Below are positions 56,518 through 64,000 of a DNA stretch of 64,000 bases, in pieces. The notes beneath the pieces were generated by a model. The model worked only from the letters and a program-made list of their open reading frames with translations, was not told where the DNA came from and made no database searches. Both the position numbers and the translations under genes were made by a program. How positions within the stretch are numbered: position 1 is the first letter of the stretch; each line of letters opens with the position of its first letter. Origin of the DNA: Apodospora peruviana (taxonomy: Eukaryota > Ascomycota > Sordariomycetes > Sordariales > Lasiosphaeriaceae); assembly GCA_033439685.1 (NCBI GenBank), contig JAUEDM010000001.1:1674001-1738000 (forward strand), written 5' to 3'.

Positions 56518-58533
56518 ATGGCCGATGACACCACTCCCGTGGTTGAAACCACGTCAATTATTGAGGCTCTTGGGAATCCCGTCGAAAACCGTGTCTCGTG
56601 GTACTTCCTCAATAACTGGATCCTTTGTGACAGCTGCCGAGAGTTGGCTCAGATGCTCAATCGACGACATGGAAAGAAGCATCTGCCTGCCGATGAGGAG
56701 AGGGCGACCGTGGTTGGATGTGGACTTTGTGACCTGATAAAAGGAGGTTGTCGCTCGTGCTAGCACTGAAGGCGACTTCCCACTAGATGCCCAACTGAGT
56801 TACCAGATCTCTGGATTCATGTCAGAGATCGCTGTGAACATTCAGCCAACGGCTTGGGGAGACCAGCATGTCACCATCAGATCGAACGGGGTAAGCTCGA
56901 GCTCAGTGGATCATATTCCGTTATTGAACTGGCGTGGCCGCTGATCTCGCGACAGTGTTCAATTCAGACGTGCAGTCCGTCGACTCTCCAGCCGTGTCAT
57001 TTATCAAATCCAGGTTACGGCAAGGCTCAACACATACCAGATGTAGCCCAGCCGCTGGTAGACCGGAAACCCCGGTGGTCTGGCCGGCGCGAGTGGTCCA
57101 GCTCCTAGAGAGAAGCATCCGAGTCGTTGGTTTCGATGGCGACACGATGCCCGGAAAGTTCGCGGCCCTGAGCTACTGCTGGGGCCCGGAATCCCAACTC
57201 AAGACAAACCCTCGGTATAAACTGACCACAGCCACCATGGCCGAGCTACAGTCAGAAAGTGGTGTTCCGCTGGACCAGATGCCGCAGACATTGCAAGATT
57301 CCATTATCTTATGCAGAGACCTCGGCATCTCGTACATCTGGATCGATGCTCTCTGTATCGTCCAGGCCCAGGGCGCCAACGACTACTCGAAATCACATTT
57401 CACCATAATCGCAGCCGCGGCGGATTCGTGCCATTCTGGGCTCCCGCAGTTTGCAACTCACAAGCACGCAAAGACGGTGACTTCTCCCCAAGCCCTCCCT
57501 CGACATGTTCGACTCGTGGCACGGCGGCATCGCAATTGCCCATCTGGCTTTCACGCCAGCGAGCTGGACTCCCTCGATCCTATAAGCAAGCGGGGGTGGA
57601 CGTATCAAGAGGAGCTGCTCTCCACCAGATACGTCAAGTTTACCGAAAACCACGTGCAGTGGAGGTGCCGTTCATCGGCGCAATGCATGTGTGGCCAAGG
57701 ACTCGATCTTCACTAGACGCAGCAGTGGGGGGGATGTGTTTTCAGGCGGCAATCCAATAGTTCAGTGGACCAGGATGGCTTCAACGTACTTTAGCAGGTC
57801 TTTTTCCGTCGAAACTGACAAGCTTCCCGCAGTTTCGGGCTTGGTACGCAGGCTGGAGCCCGACTTCCGGCTCCAAAGTCCCAACGTGTCGTACCATGCC
57901 GGGATATGGCAATGCAAGGAGCAAGAAGCAATCCTGTACCAGCTGGGCTGGTTTGTCATGCATGGCTCTTTTAGTTTTGGTGCCCGTATGCATACTACCT
58001 ACGTCGCCCCAAGCTTTTCTTGGACGTCTCTGAATGGTTCAGGGTGCACTCTTGCTTTCGGTAACGAAAACGCATACCGCCTGGATATAGGCATCGAGCC
58101 TGAGGGAATCCACTCGGTCTGCCGGATCATCAGCATGCGTACCTCGTTGGTCCAGAAGGATGCGAGATTTGGGCCGGTTTCGGGCGGCTCCATCACCATC
58201 AGAGGCCTTGCACGGGGGTCCTTCATCTCGGTCGATGACAAGGAGAATTACTGTCTTGAGCTTATGGAGGGATGCAGCCTGCAGGACGTGTTTCTGTGCC
58301 CCGATAGCTCCCTTTGTCAGTTTGAATTGGACACCAGGATGAAATCTGTGAAGAAGTCAAACAACCAATCCCTATTTCATGGAATCCAAGTCAGTATACT
58401 CTGGTTGTGCTGGGGAAGAAAAGAAAGCCACCGTGGAAATGTCATTGAGGTAGTCGGTCTCTTGCTCGCGCCTCAGGCTCCGAACAATTCGAAGATGCTA
58501 CCGGAGGCCCGGCGCATGGCTATGAAAGAATAG
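56518..58533 (+). pseudogene. Decayed HET-domain gene
   Basis: Remains of a HET (heterokaryon incompatibility) protein of the Cys-rich N-terminus type. Starts MADDTTPVVETTSIIEALGN with ILCDSCRELAQMLNRR. A one-base surplus G near 56746 shifts frame between CDLIKG and VVARASTEGDFPLD; another frame change occurs near 56930-56940 before ATVFNSDVQSVDSPAVSFIK. The HET core then reads well: KFAALSYCWGPESQL, then ISYIWIDALCIVQ, and KRGWTYQEELLSTRYVKF. Between IVQAQGAND and SHFTIIAAAADS about ten usual residues are missing. A stop at 57712 is followed by a third frame from NPIVQWTRMASTYFSRSF to the end at 58533. At least three indels make a functional product unlikely, though one break could be hidden by a short intron near 57690-57745. 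Confidence 0.8.
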
Positions 58534-58867
58534 GACTTGTTTCAGCCAAGAAATACGGCGCTGATCCCACCGAGAAAGATTTTAGGAGCTAAGGTACCGA
58601 AGGTGAAGCTACAATCTTCTGAGATCATCTGCCCATCTCCATTCAAAACAGGCAATACGATCAAAGACCAAGACGGAGGTGAAGGCAACAGTTGTGGACG
58701 ACGTGTTGGAGTTCTTTTAGGGCTTTCGGCCGTTTATCGAGACATCAATATTGCTGCTCCCCACGATGCCTACTTGTCGGCCTTAATAAAAGTTTGAAGT
58801 CAATGTAATGGCCAAAACTGCCACTGTAGGTTCAAACACCACACACTCTCACAACGGCCAACCTTCC
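58534..58867. other. Convergent intergenic, 0.33 kb
   Basis: Between the HET pseudogene stop and the stop of the second rhodopsin-domain gene. An 86-codon frame begins here but has no domain. Confidence 0.5.
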
Positions 58868-60201
58868 TTATATGGAATTAACCAGTTCCTGCTCATCACC
58901 TTGTTCCCGATCCGAGTCTTTCGGAACCACACGGGCGCTCTTGACCAACGACCGGGCACCAGCAATAGATCCGTGGTCGACAATGAGAACGCGGAGGAAA
59001 GGCACCGAAGCGGCCATGATAGTCACGGCGGACTCGACTGTTCCCCAGATGACGAGCTCGCTTTCGTAGTCTAGAAATATAGTCAGCGAGCACTACTTCG
59101 ATAAAGGCCATCAACCACTAGACCAAGATGTTGCAACAAACATGAAAAATCTCCTCTGGAGAGGTTGTGCAGTTGAAGGACCTTGGCAATCGCTCCCAGT
59201 CCGGCACTAGATGGGAGCGTGAACGGTTGTCAGCTTTCTATCCGTCAAATGAACGGACCATCACTTTGTACCCTCTGTGAGCACCTAAGGTAAAAGTGCA
59301 TGGGGGATGAAAGAGACTGAACTCGCGTAGATATGCGGGAGACTCACAAAACACCCATACTCATAGCGACGACCACGCCCATCTTCTCCTTGAGCTCCAT
59401 GGTCAAGTTCCAGATCAGGTACGATGGAAGAAAGGACAGCGCAAAGTCCACAAAGGCTGAGTAGACTATTTTCCCCTCACAGAAAGAATATCAGCACAGT
59501 ATTCATACCGCACACCCTTATTGTCTGTCTCTAGCAGCTTACCTCCCGAAAACAATCCATATTTAGCATTAATACCCACATCCCAACACCATCCCTCCAG
59601 ATCCGGTCTCCAGTTCTTCGCCACAGGGGTGCACTGCGCCCAGATGAAGACGGCGCTGAGGCCGAGGAAGACGTTCATGGTGACCAGGAGGAACCAGATG
59701 GTGTGCGCCATGATCCTCGAGGCGCTGAGACGCAACAGGGTGACGCCGAACGACGTCTTGCTGAGCATGGTCGCCACTATCGACAGCGTACCCGAGACGT
59801 TTCCCGTGAGCGCCAGGGCGGGGAGGACGGCGCGGTCGAGGTTCCACACGTGCTGGCCCTCGCCGAGGCGGACGACCTTGATGGTTATGAGGGGGACATC
59901 GACTGTTTGGAAGGTCTGCGCCCCGTCAGCGGATGTTTGTTGTTGTGACACGTTGGGTGGCGGGGTGCAAAACTGAACTGGGACTTACCCAGGCCGTGAT
60001 CAAGATGTAGTCGTCCCACCACAGTCGCCGAGACCTTTTGTGTTTGCAGTAGATCCGGAGACCGAGCATGATGCCCGAGAGCACCTCGAGGGTCCAGCAT
60101 GTCGCCAGGATCTTGGCGGCGTAACTGTCGCTCTTTTCGCTGGGGCTCAAGTTGTCGTCGGTCGGGAGGCCCTGCATCTGATTTCGTGGAAGGATAAACA
60201 T
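58868..60201 (-). CDS. Fungal rhodopsin-domain integral membrane protein
   Basis: Seven-transmembrane-type protein of 323 residues, five exons: 59989-60201, 59543-59915, 59348-59465, 59142-59206, 58868-59070; introns of 73, 77, 141 and 71 bases, all frame-preserving. Starts MFILPRNQMQGLPTDDN. Landmarks: LWWDDYILITAWTFQTVDV around the first junction (the family WDDY motif), KTSFGVTLLRLS, VTMNVFLGLSAVFIWAQC, a conserved Cys pair region (CTPVAKNW, GWCWD), and SAFVDFALSFLPSYLIWNL, the family DF..S.LP motif. A short cytoplasmic tail ends QELVNSI. The introns after exons 3 and 4 are the least certain. Likely a plasma-membrane protein, possibly a receptor; ligand unknown. Confidence 0.86.
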
Positions 60202-60881
60202 AGTGACCGGACTGCTAGTAGCAGTTCGAGTTCCTTCACTTGTTCCGGATCCCGAATGCTACATGGGAAGGTGTAAGATGTAAGATACTAGCGGCGATGC
60301 GCGAGCCCTCCCCCCCCCCCCCGGACCTGTCCAGTTATATAAACCATGCGTTTCCCCTAGTTCGTGGGGGCAAGGACCGAGAGCCCGCAGAAGAAAGCTT
60401 GATTTTCTGCGGGATCCTAGCACCCATCAACTACATGCTGCACCTGTTATACTTGAAGCACTCTATCCACTTGCATAGATGTGTGTATTATTTGTGTCGT
60501 ATGCAACTCCGCCACGCGAGAACAGATCCAGATGACACTTGATAGGGGCTATCCAAGATTGGACTTTCCTGTGCCGGCTGTGCCAACTGTGACCTAAACT
60601 GTCATAGGACAGCCCTAGGCGGCATGTCCCTGCATCCGTCCCGTACGTCCCGTGCCGCGCCTATAAGCACCTTAAGTCTTACACCCTCTCCAACCGGCCA
60701 CATAAGAAAAAGAAGGACAATTCTAGAGCAAGTGTTTGATGCCAGTAAATGGCGTGATATCACTCGGGTTGGCTAGAAACATTATGAGACCCCTATCCCG
60801 ACTTAATCGCCCACTCCGCTCACTTTTCCACACCGCAAGCCTTGACATCCTCCCGAGGCGGCTTAGCCACCTACTGCCGTA
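60202..60881. other. Intergenic, 0.68 kb, with C13 run
   Basis: Promoter of the rhodopsin-domain gene and 3' side of the small secreted protein gene. A run of 13 C lies at 60310-60322. No gene seen. Confidence 0.5.
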
Positions 60882-61389
60882 CTAAAGGCACTGCAACCAA
60901 GGCCACACCGTACCTTGAGCATCCTTCAGATCCAAGAACTTGCATTCTACAACGAGGGATGCGTTAGTTTCCATATCAAATATCAAGGACCAACCCAAGT
61001 TTAACAAGGTGTTCAGAAAAAGCAACTTACTGCCGACAAACTTGCCGCCGTTGCTATTGGTCCAGTACGCGCACATGTCGCCGTCGTTGTGGACGTTGTT
61101 GGTGTTTCGATAGGTGCATGATTCGTGAACGCTGGCTGGAAAGTTGTGCAAAAGCAAAATCATGGTTAATGACAGCTGCTCTAATTACCATAATCGTGGA
61201 TGCATAATTATGTGTGTAAGAGGAAGAAAGAAAACCGTGTAACTCACTTCTAGGGTAGTTCTTGTACGGCAGATAGTACCAGTTGTTGTTGGCAACCCAT
61301 GTTCCATCGGCGGCCTGCGCCCAAGCAGAGGAGCTGCCCGCAAAGGAGAGGGCGGTGGCGAGCACGCTGAAGGCAGTAGTGAGTTGCAT
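60882..61389 (-). CDS. Small secreted protein with four cysteines
   Basis: 103 residues, exons 61248-61389, 61031-61135, 60882-60946; introns of 112 and 84 bases, the second with a CTAACG branch and TTGTAG acceptor. Signal peptide MQLTTAFSVLATALSFAGSS with cleavage near SAWA. The mature ~75 residues are Trp/Tyr/Asn-rich and contain four Cys (HESC, DMCAYW, GKCKF, LQCL), enough for two disulfides. No known domain. Size, secretion and Cys pattern fit candidate effectors or small secreted proteins. Transcription leader contains a long A-run (T18 on the plus strand near 61431). Confidence 0.8.
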
Positions 61390-62433
61390 GTTGGGTGGAG
61401 ATTTGTGCAGAAGAACTGTAAAGTCGAAAGATTTTTTTTTTTTTTTTTCTAAACTGAACAGGACGGCAGGTAGAACGTTCTTTATAGACTGTTCCAAGTC
61501 CATGTTTGAACTGTATGCCTCCGAGTCTTCCGTATCAGCTGCTCTGGACCCTCCAGGCCAAAGTCTTGACTCCACGCAAAACCCGATGCTAAACCGTGCA
61601 GCGTCGTAGTCATTTCGGATTCCCAGATAGTCGTACTCCATCTCGGATCCTTTTGGCTACCTAGTTCGAGGCCTCGCCCTTGGACATCGACAGCGCTGGG
61701 TCCATGTGCGCCGTGCTAAAGTACCTAGTCTTACGACGTACCCACCGGATGAACCGTTCCGGTACTATGGGTTTCTTGTCTGGATGTACACTCCAACTCT
61801 GGAAAGTTTGTTAGTTTGATACAAAAGGTGGGATAAGACAGGATCGGAGAGAACTAATAAGTGAAGAGAAGAATTTCTCCTACATATACAGCATTCTAGA
61901 AAGATTGGGTCGACGGGCAAAGTCTCAACTACTAAACTTTTTCAAGTTAACTGGAAAAGAACAACACCCAGGATGATGTGGAACTTGAACCCACCCTTTA
62001 ACCCGCTATTTTTTGTGTAGTGTTGCAGTACCGAATTTCTGTCGACCCACGTCTCCATAGGTAGTCACGGTAATTGACCATTCCCAGCTTGCCGTTGAAT
62101 CTTGCCGTTCGAGCCGAGTGGACTCCCTTGGTGGTCGAATTTAAATCTCGGCTTCCGTCACAAAATATCAAAAACACGCCCATATCTCACGACAGTAGCC
62201 GTGCTATCCAGGGAACCATTGAGGTGTTCTTCGCGCATCCCGGGTTGATCTGTCACTGGGCCGAGCGCACATTCGGACAGAACAAACTTGAAACGAGGAG
62301 AAGCTTGGAGAGTTGAGCTGAACGCGGCTAAATACCTTAGTCAGTATCACCCCGAGTGCCAGGACACTAGACATCTATTTACTTGCTCATCGAAATGCTA
62401 GATTCACCTGGCGTGAGAGGAATCATAGTTTCT

Positions 62434-62466
<33 letters not shown>

Positions 62467-62840
62467 AGTATTTATATCCGCAAATGTCAATGTGCTACTT
62501 GTACAACTTCAGGGTTTTCGTCTCATAAGTAATTGTACGCAGCGTTTCCTTCTTGGTCGTCTGGTCCCTCCATGCGTTCCGCCTTTCCCTCGCATGACCC
62601 CAAGCTTCAATCTTGCTGACCGTCCACATCCGAATTTGCACTTTTGACAACGGGGGTTTTCATATAATCGTCTCGGCTCGTAAGTGAAGAAGTAACAGAA
62701 TGGGTACTACTGCCGGGGCATCAATGATGGTATTAGCCACTGGATAGATATTTATATATGGGTGTACATCATGTGTATGACGGTTGGAATTTACTCACTT
62801 CCCGAGTCCTTGGAAAACCCACGGTCTGACATGGGCAGAT
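61390..62840. other. Intergenic, 1.45 kb, with A31 tract
   Basis: Between the two small secreted protein genes. Contains an uninterrupted run of 31 A at 62435-62465. A tRNA-like T-arm and a 7-base AGCCGAG/CTCGGCT pair occur near 61980-62155 but no complete tRNA can be drawn. No coding evidence. Confidence 0.5.
62435..62465 (+). repeat. Poly(A) tract, 31 bases
   Basis: Pure A-run flanked by TTTCTC and CAGTATTT. Could be the tail of an old retroposed copy or a simple homopolymer. I see no coding sequence upstream and no clear target-site duplication. Confidence 0.9.
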
Positions 62841-63251
62841 TTACGAGAGGTCGCAACAGTACGGGAACTGCTTCATTCATTAGTTAGCTTTGGGCAACTC
62901 GACACATGGGTTATATGGGGGTAGATGGTGGTCAGTATTACTCACTTCTGAGGCTGCGGAGCACTTCTTGGTGGCACAGGTGGTCTGGCTGCATGTGGAG
63001 CACGAGCTGTCCGTGCAGCAATGCGCAGAGCCGTGGGCAAGGACACCTGGGGAGGTGTTGTTGCCGAAGATGTTGTCAAATAGGTCATCATCGGCCTCGT
63101 CGACGTCCGTGAGCAGGGGGTTCGTTGTCTGCATGTCGGTCTTGTGCAGGAGGGCGTTGTTGCACGGGTGAATGCCGGCGTGGGCGAAGCCAGCAAAGAT
63201 CATGGTGATGATGGCGCCGAGGGTGGCGCAAGTTGTGGTGGTGAACCGCAT
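62841..63251 (-). CDS. Small secreted cysteine-rich protein, candidate effector
   Basis: 110 residues, exons 62946-63251 and 62841-62867. The 78-base intron has donor GTGAGT, branch GCTAACTAA and acceptor AAGCAG; splicing replaces a longer read-through tail with FPYCCDLS. Signal peptide MRFTTTTCATLGAIITMIFA, likely cut after FAHA. The mature ~85 residues hold nine Cys: one near the start (IHPCNN) and eight in the C-terminal third (HCC, SSC, STC, TTC, KKC, YCC). An acidic linker (DVDEADDDLFDNIFG) lies between. I recognise no domain. The dense Cys cluster suggests a disulfide-knotted or metal-binding extracellular peptide. Confidence 0.78.
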
Positions 63252-64000
63252 TGGGTTTGATTGTCTTGAGTTCGCGCGAGCAAACAAGATCGTAGCTGAT
63301 GTTTGATGGACTGTTGTAGCAGATGAGTGTAGAGTGGAGCTTGGTGCTTGATGCTTGGGAGACTTGGTGTCCGTGGCATGTTTGAGTTGGAAAAGAGAAA
63401 GAGACGCACATCAGGGAGCTTATATGCACAAATGTCCTCATTGTTTCTGCGGTGTGGTGGTGAACGATACCCGGCACTGAGCGACGTGAGTTGCTCACTG
63501 GTTTGTGTTAATGCTTTGGACCATTCGCCTTGCTTGGTCGTGTCGTGAAGAACTGCCAGCATCTCTTGTTTTCTGCCGGCTGGTGTGTCAGATTTCTCAG
63601 TGTCTGGTGGAGGTGACGACATTCGGCCTGGGCCAGACCACGCTATCTGTAGCTAGTCTGTTCTGACCCGATGGAGGCCCCTTTGTAACTACCCAATTTC
63701 CAGGAGGAGAAAGCCGAGGTCTGATCAACACGGTGTGTGAATGTTCATCGATCGGCAGATGCGTTCGCGGGGGTTGTAGTCCGATCCATAGGCTCGGTCA
63801 CGGCATATGATGGGAATCCCCCCGGCGTCACCGGCGGTTATAGAGGTTGGTTCTTGGTCGCTAGCCCATCAAAGTCGTTTAAGACACACTCCTATCAGCA
63901 GAGTTACTGTCCAGTGACAAGGTTGTCTCTCCAATTATTCATCAAGTAGTACTGTACAGAAAGACGGATGCACCCAGGTCCCAGGCTTGTAAATGCCCAT
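63252..64000. other. Intergenic to right edge
   Basis: Promoter of the cysteine-rich protein gene and flanking sequence. Overlapping open frames of 60-140 codons without domains; nothing else is seen. Confidence 0.45.

Noticed and set aside
61975..62155. Possible second tRNA or SINE head
   Set aside because: A T-arm-like GTGGG-TTCAAGT-TCCAC stem on the minus strand has no matching acceptor, D or anticodon arms.

Overview
The window is nuclear DNA of a filamentous ascomycete (Pezizomycotina, most likely a Sordariomycete). The evidence is short introns of 50-140 bases with GTRNGT donors and CTAAC-type branch points, intergenic gaps of 0.3-2.8 kb, and gene families typical of these fungi: HET domains, fungal rhodopsin-domain receptors, a DUF3425 bZIP, a BIM1/X325 copper protein, a CON-6 protein, SRPK-like kinases and many SDRs. 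It holds about 23 protein-coding genes, one of them cut by the left edge, two visible pseudogenes and one intron-containing tRNA-Ile(AAU). I see no rRNA, CRISPR array or intact transposon. All splice models come from consensus sites and reading-frame continuity read by eye.

Left third (1-27.7 kb): a truncated SDR, a Kv-beta-type aldo-keto reductase, a conserved hypothetical protein, a serine/threonine kinase, a GPI-anchored BIM1-like copper protein, an AYR1-like reductase, a secreted Gly-Lys repeat protein, a bZIP/DUF3425 factor divergent from an SDR, a LigE-like glutathione transferase, tRNA-Ile and a secreted DUF6055 metalloprotease candidate.

Centre (28.6-35.7 kb): the most unusual locus. 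Eight exons on the minus strand join without a frame break into one 2172-residue protein. It has an N-terminal sacsin/NO VEIN-type GHKL ATPase, a long middle region, a NO VEIN C-terminal-like domain and a complete C-terminal HET (heterokaryon incompatibility) domain. A chaperone-like ATPase fused to a fungal cell-death domain looks like a candidate non-NLR allorecognition or immune receptor.

Right half (38.5-64 kb): a polyQ hypothetical protein, a nitroalkane-oxidase-like flavoprotein, two fungal rhodopsin-domain membrane proteins, a cytochrome P450, a broken FAD amine oxidase, a CON-6 protein, a Gly/Arg-rich RSPSP-repeat protein, a five-exon SRPK-like kinase next to a decayed HET gene, and two small secreted cysteine-containing proteins. 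No secondary-metabolite backbone gene is visible, so the oxidative genes do not form an obvious cluster.
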